A stretch of DNA of 5,250 bases from Pseudomonadota bacterium (GCA_021827445.1 JAKAVW010000230.1:1-5250); one strand, 5' to 3'; shown: positions 1 to 5,215, numbered from the stretch's first letter. Made by a program: numbers and translations. The notes: generated by a model not told the origin, from the sequence alone.

Positions 1-533
1 CGATTCGGATGCCGCCGCTGCGCGATCGGCGCGAGGATATTGCTCTGCTGGTGGCGGCTTTTATAAAACGTGTGAATGTTCAAAGTCGTTCTTCCATTGA
101 TGCTATTTCCGTACAGGCTCTGGAAGCGCTGCAACATTACAATTGGCCTGGCAATGTAAGGCAACTCTTGAACGTCATCGAGCGAGCGATGGTGCTGGCG
201 GATAAAACCAGCACCAAAATCACTCTGGACGATCTTCCACCAGAGGTGCGCAACGACGCCGCAGCGTTGCCGCAACAGACTGCCGACGCGCTTAACCATC
301 CGCCGGGCGTTTCGATAAGCGTTCCCTTCCGTCGCACAACCGACCAGGAGGGGGCATCGCTGACGCTGGATCAGCTTGAGCGACAGGCCATTCAAGCCGC
401 GCTGGACCGCTTTCATAACAATCGAACGAAAGCTGCCCAGGCCATCGGTATCAGCGTACGCACGCTGCAACGCAAACTTTCGCAGCATAATGTACCGGAC
501 GTGGTATTGTTTCGTAACAAATCGGATCCATAA
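1..533 (+). CDS. Sigma-54-dependent transcriptional regulator, C-terminal part (5' end outside window)
   Basis: The reading frame is already open at base 3 and ends at TAA 531-533, so only the last 177 or so residues are present. The first residues read IRMPPLRDRREDI, the conserved stretch of the sigma-54 AAA+ activator domain. WPGNVRQL at bases 144-167 is the family's sensor II signature. A linker of about 50 residues leads to a Fis-type helix-turn-helix at bases 417-479 (NNRTKAAQAIGIS then VRTLQRKL), followed by a 17-residue tail. Proteins of this family hydrolyse ATP to open promoters held by RNA polymerase with sigma-54, and the helix-turn-helix binds upstream enhancer sites. The sensory N-terminus (response receiver, GAF or other) lies outside the window, so the signal and targets are unknown. 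The ATG at base 9 is internal to the AAA+ domain and is not a start. The gene converges on the aquaporin gene with 55 bp between them. Confidence 0.95.
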   Translation, partial: IRMPPLRDRREDIALLVAAFIKRVNVQSRSSIDAISVQALEALQHYNWPGNVRQLLNVIERAMVLADKTSTKITLDDLPPEVRNDAAALPQQTADALNHPPGVSISVPFRRTTDQEGASLTLDQLERQAIQAALDRFHNNRTKAAQAIGISVRTLQRKLSQHNVPDVVLFRNKSDP

Positions 534-588
534 GCTGGCAGATAGCGGCACGACGGGACGACTCGACAAATTGGGGGGACGGCAGGAA
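534..588. other. Spacer between convergent genes
   Basis: This is the 55-bp gap between the stop codons of the regulator (+) and the aquaporin gene (-). It contains a G run (ggggggac, about 573-580) but no clear stem-loop followed by a T-run on either strand. How the two convergent transcripts are separated is therefore not visible. Confidence 0.6.
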
Positions 589-1374
589 TTAGTCGGGGCT
601 TCCCTGCGCAGCGATTGCTCCGGCGCTTGTGCCTTTACCCTTAAGTATCCATTCGAATCCCACGGCAATCATCGCGCCGATGAGCGGGCCGACGATGTAA
701 ATCCAGCAGGTGCTCAAGTCACCGCGTATCAGATCGGGCGCAAATGACCGGACCGGATTCATCGAAGCGCCGCTGATTGGCGCCGCCCAAAGCCCGGCCA
801 GTGCGATATAACCGCCAATGGCCAGCGCCGCGTTGGAGCCGACATTTCTCGCCCCTGAGGCAGTCCCCAGTATTGTGCTGACCAACCCGGTGGTTAACAA
901 TATTTCCATGGCCAGGGCCTGAAAATCGCTGATCCCTTTGCCGGGGACGGTAGCGCCCAATAGGCCCACGGTGCCGAACATTGCCCTTAAGAAAATGGCT
1001 GCGGCCACGCCCCCGACGAACTGAGAAAGGATATACCCGGGAACGCGTTTCCACGGGAAATTCCGGCGAACCGCAAACGCGATGGTGACTGCCGGATTCA
1101 GATGCGCACCGCCGACGGCACCCATGAAGTAGATGATAGCCATGACCATCAAGCCGGGTGCCACGACTATCATGCTCAGTGTAACTGCGCCATGACTGCG
1201 GGCACCGACAACGACAGCACCGGCCGCCACAACCACGAGCAGAAATGTACCCCAAGCTTCCGAGAAAACACGTCGCCATTCGTGCGATGAATCCAGGAAG
1301 TCAGGCGGTACAGAGGCATGCAGCATGTGCCGTTCGGATAAGGATACAACGCGCTGATGAAGCTCATTTGTCAT
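589..1374 (-). CDS. MIP family channel (aquaporin / aquaglyceroporin-like)
   Basis: This is a 261-aa inner-membrane channel of the major intrinsic protein family, expected to pass water or small neutral solutes. Numbering from the ATG at 1374, about 30 hydrophilic residues precede six hydrophobic segments at roughly 40-58, 65-87, 113-133, 153-170, 181-199 and 223-243. Both half-helix motifs are present: HLNPAVT (NPA at 93-95) and SGASMNPVRSF, where the second motif is NPV (206-208). Aligned by eye to E. coli AqpZ, the selectivity-filter positions are Pro73, Gly194, Ala203 and Arg209 in place of Phe, His, Thr and Arg. That implies a wide pore rather than a strict water channel. The frame extends three codons upstream to a GTG at 1383, but that codon lies inside a GAGGTG ribosome site spaced six bases before the ATG, so the ATG is preferred. 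The gene follows the ParB-like gene by 15 bp and is probably co-transcribed with it. The substrate (glycerol, metalloid acids, other) cannot be assigned. Confidence 0.93.
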   Translation of the reverse strand: MTNELHQRVVSLSERHMLHASVPPDFLDSSHEWRRVFSEAWGTFLLVVVAAGAVVVGARSHGAVTLSMIVVAPGLMVMAIIYFMGAVGGAHLNPAVTIAFAVRRNFPWKRVPGYILSQFVGGVAAAIFLRAMFGTVGLLGATVPGKGISDFQALAMEILLTTGLVSTILGTASGARNVGSNAALAIGGYIALAGLWAAPISGASMNPVRSFAPDLIRGDLSTCWIYIVGPLIGAMIAVGFEWILKGKGTSAGAIAAQGSPD

Positions 1375-1380
1375 AGCTTT

Positions 1381-1386
1381 CACCTC
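1381..1386 (-). promoter_or_regulatory. Ribosome binding site that decides the aquaporin start
   Basis: On the minus strand GAGGTG is followed by AAAGCT and then ATG (1374-1372), a near-ideal spacing. The competing GTG start lies inside this element and has no good ribosome site of its own. Confidence 0.7.
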
Positions 1387-1389
1387 GAG

Positions 1390-1749
1390 TCAAACAATTT
1401 TGCAGGGAATCATGGCATCTTCATCAAATTTATAAACGGCGCAGAGTCTGTGATAGCCATCTGCAATGATTAATTTGCCATTGGCGTTATTTCTGTAAAG
1501 CAACAGAGGTGACAATTTTCCGCCGCCGATAATTTCTTCCGTATCCTTCTCGACATGACTGTTGCTAACTCCCAGCAAAGACAGATCAGAGGCTCTGAAA
1601 ATGTCTTTTGCCGCAAATTCAGTCATATCAGCTTGTTTCAATTTGCCTGCAATAGCCTCCGCTTTGCGTTGGCTCATCGTCAGGCTCAAATAGCGGGCGG
1701 CAGCCTTATAATCATGTTTTTGCGGCTTGTCAAACCATTTAATTTTCAT
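1390..1749 (-). CDS. Small ParB/sulfiredoxin-fold-like protein
   Basis: This is a 119-aa soluble protein with no signal peptide or membrane segment. The N-terminal half (about 12-60) is predicted to be helical. The C-terminal half carries KLSPLLLYRN (78-87) and then LIIADGYHRLCAVY (93-106), resembling the ParB N-terminal domain (box II) and the sulfiredoxin fold, in which a Gly-x-His/Arg-Arg loop binds nucleotide. The cysteine that makes sulfiredoxin catalytic is absent at the matching place (Tyr99), although Cys103 and Cys116 lie nearby. No DNA-binding helix-turn-helix domain of a full ParB is present, so a role in chromosome partition is not implied. The start ATG (1749-1747) has a good AAGGA ribosome site at 1760-1756. 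The gene is about 45% GC, lower than its neighbours. It ends 15 bp before the aquaporin start, suggesting one transcript. The homology is recognised from motifs only and the biochemical role is unknown. Confidence 0.8.
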   Translation of the reverse strand: MKIKWFDKPQKHDYKAAARYLSLTMSQRKAEAIAGKLKQADMTEFAAKDIFRASDLSLLGVSNSHVEKDTEEIIGGGKLSPLLLYRNNANGKLIIADGYHRLCAVYKFDEDAMIPCKIV

Positions 1750-1907
1750 TGGTATTCCTTAATACAGTTGCCATGCGCCAATTTCAGTCGCAATCAGAAC
1801 CATCCGTCTGAAAAGTGCATGACCGACCATCTGATATCCATCCCACAGAAAGTTCGGCAATCCATGGGATATTATTTAAACTCCACTATTCTGTCCCACT
1901 GGTCTCT

Positions 1908-1934
1908 ATTATACCATTCTATCGCCGCTTCCAA
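1908..1934 (-). promoter_or_regulatory. Candidate promoter for the ParB-like/aquaporin unit
   Basis: Reading the minus strand, TTGGAA (1934-1929, 4 of 6 matches to the -35 consensus) is followed after 15 bases by an exact TATAAT (1913-1908). The spacer is shorter than the usual 16-18. Transcription would begin near 1901, leaving a 5' leader of about 150 bases. The -10 is convincing and the -35 is weak. Confidence 0.35.
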
Positions 1935-2004
1935 ATGATTTATCGCAAAATAAGCCAATAGAACCATTAACACTGCATTGAAACCTTGATCGCACAGCGA
2001 ACAA

Positions 2005-2015
2005 ACACGGCGTGT
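2005..2015. promoter_or_regulatory. Short perfect dyad, possible operator of the kinase pair
   Basis: ACACG-G-CGTGT is a perfect 5+1+5 palindrome about 40 bp upstream of the kinase ATG. It lies where the -35 region of a promoter using the TAAAAT at 2026-2031 would fall. Toxin-antitoxin operons are often repressed by their own products at such sites. Binding here is inference, and an 11-bp dyad can occur by chance. Confidence 0.3.
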
Positions 2016-2025
2016 CTCTATCGGT

Positions 2026-2031
2026 TAAAAT
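2026..2031 (+). promoter_or_regulatory. Candidate -10 element for the kinase pair
   Basis: TAAAAT matches the sigma-70 -10 consensus at 5 of 6 positions. It lies 23 bases before the preferred ATG, so the leader would be short. No good -35 lies 16-18 bases upstream, so the promoter would be weak or activator-dependent if it is real. Confidence 0.3.
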
Positions 2032-2054
2032 GCGGTGGTGTTGGTAGCGGAATT

Positions 2055-2579
2055 ATGGATTTGAAAAAACGCATCGTGATTATTGCGGGACCTAATGGGG
2101 CGGGTAAGACGACGTTTGCCCGGGAGTTTCTTCCCAACGAGGCGGATTGCACTCTTTTCCTTAACGCGGATTTGATCGCGGCCGGGCTGTCGCCCTTTGC
2201 CCCTGAATGGGAGGCACTGCAGGCTGGCAGGATTATGCTGGATCAAATCAGGACGAATGTTCATGCCGGGCGGAGCTTCGGGTTCGAGACCACGCTTTCC
2301 GGGTTGAGCTACGCACGACATGTTCCGCGCTGGCGGAGTGCCGAATATCATGTGGAGTTGATTTTTCTGGCCCTTCCGTCTGCCGATGCGGCTGTGGCTC
2401 GCGTGGCGACCAGGGTAAGACAGGGCGGCCATGATGTTCCTGAAGCGGTCATTCGTCGGCGTTTTGAGGCGGGATTGAAAAACTTTCACGCAATATATAA
2501 ATTGATTGTGAACCGATGGATGTTGTACGATAGTGGTGGAGAAGCCCCAAAATTGCCGGAAATTGGAGAAAACAGATGA
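2055..2579 (+). CDS. Zeta-toxin-like P-loop kinase (COG4185 type)
   Basis: This is a 174-aa cytoplasmic P-loop kinase-fold protein. From the N-terminus: beta strand KRIVIIA, then Walker A GPNGAGKTT (12-20); NADLIAAGLSPF (37-48), whose Asp39 matches the catalytic Asp of Zeta/PezT toxins; FETTLSG (77-83), the region that shapes the substrate pocket; LIFLALPS (102-109); an arginine-rich lid RVATRVRQGGHDVP then VIRRRF (116-137); and a closing YDSGG (158-162). Known Zeta toxins phosphorylate UDP-N-acetylglucosamine and so poison cell-wall synthesis. Whether this branch does the same is not established. All key motifs are intact and the length fits the short COG4185 type. The ATG at 2055 is preferred. 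An in-frame TTG at 1986 would add 23 residues lacking family character. The ribosome site is weak (AGCGGA, 2046-2051). The gene overlaps the next by ATGA. The product could also be a kinase with a housekeeping or other defence role. Confidence 0.9.
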   Translation: MDLKKRIVIIAGPNGAGKTTFAREFLPNEADCTLFLNADLIAAGLSPFAPEWEALQAGRIMLDQIRTNVHAGRSFGFETTLSGLSYARHVPRWRSAEYHVELIFLALPSADAAVARVATRVRQGGHDVPEAVIRRRFEAGLKNFHAIYKLIVNRWMLYDSGGEAPKLPEIGENR

Positions 2580-2776
2580 GTACACCCATATCGGCAAATA
2601 ACCCCATGGTTGATGGCTCCATGGCGGCCATGCGGCGGGCGGCATTGCGGGCCCGGCAGATTGCGCGCGATACCGGTACGCCTCTGGTGGTGGTACGTGA
2701 CGGCAAGGTTGTCCATATAAACATGTCCAAAAAGACTTCCCGATTGGGTGGCACAAGGAAGCGGGCGGGCGCATGA
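2576..2776 (+). CDS. Small partner of the Zeta-like kinase, candidate antitoxin
   Basis: This is a 66-aa basic protein whose ATG overlaps the kinase stop (ATGA at 2576-2579), so translation is probably coupled. It also has its own GGAG ribosome site at 2565-2568, seven bases upstream. A helix rich in Ala and Arg (about 15-33, MAAMRRAALRARQIARDT) is followed by a strand-turn-strand (GTPLVVVRDGKVVHI, 34-48) and a basic tail ending in RKRAGA. Proteins of this shape are familiar to me as downstream companions of COG4185 kinases, but I know of no proven function. The coupling and stoichiometry suggest a binding partner or antitoxin. It bears no resemblance to Epsilon or PezA antitoxins and has no DNA-binding domain that I recognise. 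The antitoxin role is inference; that it is a real gene is well supported by the overlap, the ribosome site and the coding pattern. Confidence 0.8.
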   Translation: MSTPISANNPMVDGSMAAMRRAALRARQIARDTGTPLVVVRDGKVVHINMSKKTSRLGGTRKRAGA

Positions 2777-2962
2777 GCGACACAACGACACGGGGGTAAA
2801 CGCGACGCAGGACGGGTTTGAACAAAGAAGAGGCGCAGGTAAGCGGAGGACGGAGATACGGTTGCAACAAACAACCAACAGGGGCAATTGGGCAGGGAGG
2901 GTTCACCACAAGAAACGAAGAAACAACGGCACAAAGTGAGCCACAAGGGGTACCGAGTTTCG

Positions 2963-2971
2963 TTATCCACA
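2963..2971 (+). promoter_or_regulatory. Single consensus DnaA box (TTATCCACA)
   Basis: The 9-mer is an exact match to the strong DnaA box consensus TTATNCACA. I see no cluster of further boxes, no AT-rich unwinding element and no neighbouring replication gene, so an origin is not supported. A single match in about 5 kb can be chance. Confidence 0.25.
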
Positions 2972-3049
2972 GATTGAGGCATGGAAGCCGAAATCCTCGA
3001 TGCGACAGGAGGAGCGGATCGGGATTTTCACAGCCCCGCGCTCAATGAA

Positions 3050-3090
3050 TAATGAGTAATGAGACGGCCACCTGAAGTGGCCTTAATGAG
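3050..3090 (+). repeat. Three TAATGAG heptamers
   Basis: TAATGAG occurs at 3050-3056 and 3057-3063 in tandem, and again at 3084-3090 between the two stem-loops. A related AATGAA precedes them at 3044-3049. The arrangement is heptamer, heptamer, stem-loop, heptamer, stem-loop, which resembles a small extragenic repeat element. Confidence 0.6.
3066..3082. other. Perfect stem-loop 1
   Basis: GGCCAC and GTGGCC pair as a 6-bp GC-rich stem around the loop CTGAA. Only TTAAT follows on the plus strand, so a Rho-independent terminator is possible but weak. It lies between two copies of TAATGAG. Confidence 0.5.
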
Positions 3091-3092
3091 AT

Positions 3093-3109
3093 GCGGTGCT
3101 GCGCACCGC
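3093..3109. terminator. Perfect stem-loop 2, possible terminator of the kinase pair
   Basis: GCGGTGC and GCACCGC pair as a 7-bp stem around TGC. On the plus strand it is followed by TTAAAATGTTT, T-containing but not a clean T-run. It is about 320 bp after the last plus-strand gene, so termination is one reading and a structured repeat is another. Confidence 0.35.
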
Positions 3110-3116
3110 TTAAAAT

Positions 3117-3201
3117 GTTTGGAGCCTAGCATGACTTTACAAGTTGTTTTCAGCGAAATACGCGCAGAGCACTGCGGCGCAAGGGTTTGGAGCGGTTTTC
3201 A
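3117..3201 (+). repeat. Duplicated GTTTGGAGC / GTTTTCA pair around the left inverted repeat
   Basis: GTTTGGAGC occurs at 3117-3125, just outside the left inverted repeat, and again at 3185-3193 inside the element. GTTTTCA follows in both cases, at 3145-3151 and 3195-3201. In the first copy about 20 bp (the inverted repeat) separate the two blocks; in the second a single G does. Confidence 0.6.
3126..3145 (+). repeat. Left terminal inverted repeat of the insertion sequence
   Basis: CTAGCATGACTTTACAAGTT is the exact reverse complement of 5216-5235. Allowing one extra base, the match continues outward (GAGC on both sides), so the true end could be 4-5 bp further left. Confidence 0.9.
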
Positions 3202-3212
3202 CGGGGTGAAAA
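3196..3212. other. Perfect stem-loop just after the transposase stop
   Basis: TTTTCAC and GTGAAAA pair as a 7-bp stem around GGG (CCC on the minus strand), ten bases beyond the transposase TAG. There is no T-run after it on the minus strand, so it is a poor Rho-independent terminator. It may protect the mRNA end or block read-through from the left flank. Confidence 0.4.
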
Positions 3213-3221
3213 TAGTATGAC

Positions 3222-4925
3222 CTAAGCAGCCAGGTATCGCTTGAGGTCCAGGGCGTCGAAGACCTTCTGCTGCTCGCAGCTGAGCGTGGAGTGGCCGGCA
3301 GCAACGCGGGGAGTCTTCTCGCCCGGCCGGCGGGGGTAGATCACCAGGGTTTCGCGGATCCCGCCCAGCAGGTCGTACATCCGCGGCATGCTCAGGTCGA
3401 TCCCTTTCTGGTGCAGAGTCCGTTGCAGCAGCGAGGTCAGCGTCAAGGCCAGCACGCAGGTGAAGGCATGCACGCGGATCTTGCTGTCGGTCCAGTGGAA
3501 CATCGGCGACCAGCCCAGATAGTGCGGATTCTTCATGTCTCGGAAGGCGTGCTCGATATGGTGCTGCGCGCGGTAGGCCAGCACGATCTGCTCATTGCTC
3601 CAGGCGTCGTTGTCGGTGAAGAGTATGGTCTTGCCCAGATGCAGTTGCACGAACCGCCCCAGGGCGGCCGCATCCGTACGGTAGCTTAGCGTGGGCAGGC
3701 CCTTCTCCAAGCCGACTTCCCAACGGAACAGGCCCTTCATCCACTGCCGGGCCAAGGCCTGCTGCACCTGCCGGTTGACCGAGGCGACCGTGGGCGTCTG
3801 GCCGCCCCTGGTCCGCCCCTCCCGCCGCCGTCGCAAGACCTGCTGGATCTCCGCCAGACGCTGGCGGGTCTTCTCCAGGTTGCCGCTCAAGCCCTGCATC
3901 TGCCCAGCCAGGAGGTTCTCGTTGTAGGTGATCACGATGGTTCGCTCGTGACCAAAGACGGTCTTGCGGGTGCGGTATGCCAAGCAATCCTTCAGCCGCT
4001 CTCCGGGCAGGGACTGATACTTCCGTAGCGGCACCTCCAGCAGGTCCGCGTGCTGCGTGGGCACCAGCGACCCCACGAAGTGGAACTCCGAAGCATCCAC
4101 CGTCTCGAAGGCCTCGGATGAGTTATTACCCTTGTCGAAGACCAGGGTGATGTGCTGGCAGTCCCGGGCCAGGCCCGCGTAACGCTCGCGCAGTTCCTGC
4201 GAGATGGTCTGGAAGACCGTGCTGTCGTTAAGGTTGCCCTCATAAAGCTTGTGAAACAGGGGAATGTGGAAGTCGGTGCTGACCAGCATCCCCAGGCTGA
4301 CCTGGCGCAGGTCGCCCCGCTTCTGCTTGTTGTGGCCGCGTTGGGGCAGGGTGGCGGGGGTCTGGGTGCGGATGTAGGTAAAGAAGTTGGTTCCGTCGTA
4401 GGTCAGCGTCCGCAGCGACAGGTGGAATTGCTCGACCAGACGCGCGGAGAGTTCCTTTTCGATCTGCTGGATGTGCGACTCGGTCACGCCATCCATATGG
4501 TTCCAGAAGGCCTGGCTGGAGAGTTGCGATTCCTGCGCCGGCAGGAGTCGGCGCAGGGCGGTCTGGCCATACCACGCGGCCAGTTGTGTCTTGCTGGCGG
4601 GATGGACGGCCCGGTTAATCGCGGCCAGCAGCAGATATTGCCCGGTGCAGAGGCCCTGGCGTCGCTTGGGAACAATGCGGTCAATGAGTTCCACCAGCCC
4701 GATGGATTGGGCCAGATCATAGAGGGCGGCGACGTCGCCGAAGCTGGCAATATCGACCGACTGGAGCGCGGGAGGCTGCTGGGCACCCTGGACAGCGGCC
4801 AAGATGCGGTCCAGCGAGCCTAGATAGACGGTGCGGACGATCTTGGGTCGCCCCCCGACGCGGCGGCACTCGCGGGCATAGTAATAGGTGTGACCCTTGA
4901 TGACTTTGGCGGTGAGGCTGGCCAT
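3222..4925 (-). CDS. IS1634-like DDE transposase
   Basis: This is a 567-aa transposase that cuts and joins the ends of its own element, expected to act as a cytoplasmic DNA-binding multimer. The N-terminus (HTYYYARECRRVGGRPKIVR, 12-31) is the entry typical of the family. The RNase-H-like catalytic core shows Asp177 (LTYDGTNFF), Asp264 (LVFDKGNNSS) and, after a long insertion with a basic, probably coiled stretch (346-395), Glu458 in HHIEHAFRDMK (455-465). All three DDE residues are present and the frame is uninterrupted from ATG (4925-4923) to TAG (3224-3222), so the enzyme should be active. A GGAG ribosome site lies eight bases before the ATG (4937-4934). High GC makes the opposite strand open over long stretches, but those frames are shadows. 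The family assignment rests on motif recognition. Confidence 0.95.
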   Translation of the reverse strand: MASLTAKVIKGHTYYYARECRRVGGRPKIVRTVYLGSLDRILAAVQGAQQPPALQSVDIASFGDVAALYDLAQSIGLVELIDRIVPKRRQGLCTGQYLLLAAINRAVHPASKTQLAAWYGQTALRRLLPAQESQLSSQAFWNHMDGVTESHIQQIEKELSARLVEQFHLSLRTLTYDGTNFFTYIRTQTPATLPQRGHNKQKRGDLRQVSLGMLVSTDFHIPLFHKLYEGNLNDSTVFQTISQELRERYAGLARDCQHITLVFDKGNNSSEAFETVDASEFHFVGSLVPTQHADLLEVPLRKYQSLPGERLKDCLAYRTRKTVFGHERTIVITYNENLLAGQMQGLSGNLEKTRQRLAEIQQVLRRRREGRTRGGQTPTVASVNRQVQQALARQWMKGLFRWEVGLEKGLPTLSYRTDAAALGRFVQLHLGKTILFTDNDAWSNEQIVLAYRAQHHIEHAFRDMKNPHYLGWSPMFHWTDSKIRVHAFTCVLALTLTSLLQRTLHQKGIDLSMPRMYDLLGGIRETLVIYPRRPGEKTPRVAAGHSTLSCEQQKVFDALDLKRYLAA

Positions 4926-4940
4926 AACGACGACTCCGTC

Positions 4941-4954
4941 CTTGGAAAACCAAG
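4941..4954 (-). promoter_or_regulatory. Leader hairpin upstream of the transposase ribosome site
   Basis: In the minus-strand transcript CTTGG-TTTT-CCAAG forms a 5-bp stem three bases before the GGAG ribosome site and about seven bases from the predicted transcript start. It could affect mRNA stability or ribosome loading. Regulation is inference. Confidence 0.4.
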
Positions 4955-4960
4955 TTTGTT

Positions 4961-4996
4961 AGGACATACTATAACAACAAAGCAATGTCGCGTCAA
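4961..4996 (-). promoter_or_regulatory. Sigma-70-type promoter of the transposase
   Basis: On the minus strand TTGACG (4996-4991, 5 of 6) is followed by exactly 17 bases and TATAGT (4973-4968, 5 of 6). Transcription is predicted to start near 4961, giving a leader of about 36 bases. This is the best-formed promoter in the window and it lies inside the element. Confidence 0.7.
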
Positions 4997-5215
4997 GTGT
5001 ATTCGGTGGAACATACCATTAAAATAAGGATATTTATCATCATCCTTAGGATGGGATGTGGCTCTGGCGGTGAATATAGCTAGGTCATACAAAAGCAGTG
5101 TGCATGCCGTCCCATGCCGGGGTAGCCAACCGGCTGCGAATCCCTTGTAGAATCGCGGCGAAGCGTGCCTCCCCTCCAGCCCTGCCCAGGTTATCTCGTG
5201 CCGAAGAGGTCACAT
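4997..5215. other. Non-coding right arm of the insertion sequence
   Basis: These 219 bp between the transposase promoter and the right inverted repeat carry no supported gene. Two hairpins are visible: CATCCT-T-AGGATG (5041-5053), with a one-base centre, and GTAGCC-AACC-GGCTGC (5124-5139, one G-T pair). They may be structures that limit transcription entering from outside, but no function is shown. Confidence 0.5.

Larger units (their letters stand above)
1750..2054. other. AT-richer divergent spacer between the two gene pairs
   Basis: These 305 bp separate the ParB-like/aquaporin unit (-) from the kinase pair (+). No reading frame here looks like a protein. The spacer should carry both divergent promoters. 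Candidates are an exact TATAAT on the minus strand (1913-1908), a TAAAAT on the plus strand (2026-2031) and a short dyad at 2005-2015. A loose inverted repeat, ATATCC (1834-1839) with GGATAT (1867-1872), is probably accidental. Confidence 0.6.
2777..3125. other. Gene-free stretch with repeats and skewed composition, left of the insertion sequence
   Basis: No convincing gene is visible in these 349 bp. The first half (2781-2940) is strongly T-poor on the plus strand: I count 13 T and 60 A in 160 bases. It includes a run of the type CACAAGAAACGAAGAAACAA (2906-2925). The second half holds a DnaA-box-like 9-mer, three TAATGAG heptamers and two stem-loops, ending at the left inverted repeat of the insertion sequence. 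Several short open frames cross the region but lack starts, ribosome sites or recognisable motifs. It may be extragenic repeat DNA or the eroded remains of a gene. Confidence 0.6.

Noticed and set aside
1986..2054. TTG start that would lengthen the kinase by 23 residues
   Set aside because: The extension is unlike the family, has no ribosome site and would run through the candidate -10 and dyad. ATG 2055 places Walker A at the usual distance from the N-terminus.
2025..2909. 294-codon open frame on the minus strand across the kinase pair
   Set aside because: It is antisense to two well-supported genes and rich in Pro, Cys and Ser without a domain. The plus strand carries clear P-loop motifs.
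2963..2971. Replication origin based on the DnaA box
   Set aside because: There is only one box, with no cluster, AT-rich unwinding region or replication gene nearby.
3041..3047. CTCAATG matching the first seven bases after the right end of the insertion sequence (5236-5242), suggesting a long target duplication of about 85 bp
   Set aside because: The match stops after seven bases, although the element looks recent and a true duplication should be near identical. A chance match in the 349-bp left flank is plausible.
2818..3048. 76-codon frame after the kinase pair, starting at TTG
   Set aside because: It has a poor start, no ribosome site, an odd residue mix and no motif. It runs through the T-poor repeat-like stretch and a stem-loop-rich region.
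2981..3052. 23-codon ATG frame (MEAEILDATGG...)
   Set aside because: GAGG lies only one base before the ATG, too close to serve as a ribosome site. There is no family match, and its terminator codon falls in the TAATGAG repeats.
4152..4823. 223-codon open frame on the plus strand inside the transposase gene
   Set aside because: It is a shadow of the GC-rich transposase on the other strand. It shows no recognisable motif and no ribosome site, while the minus-strand frame has all DDE residues.
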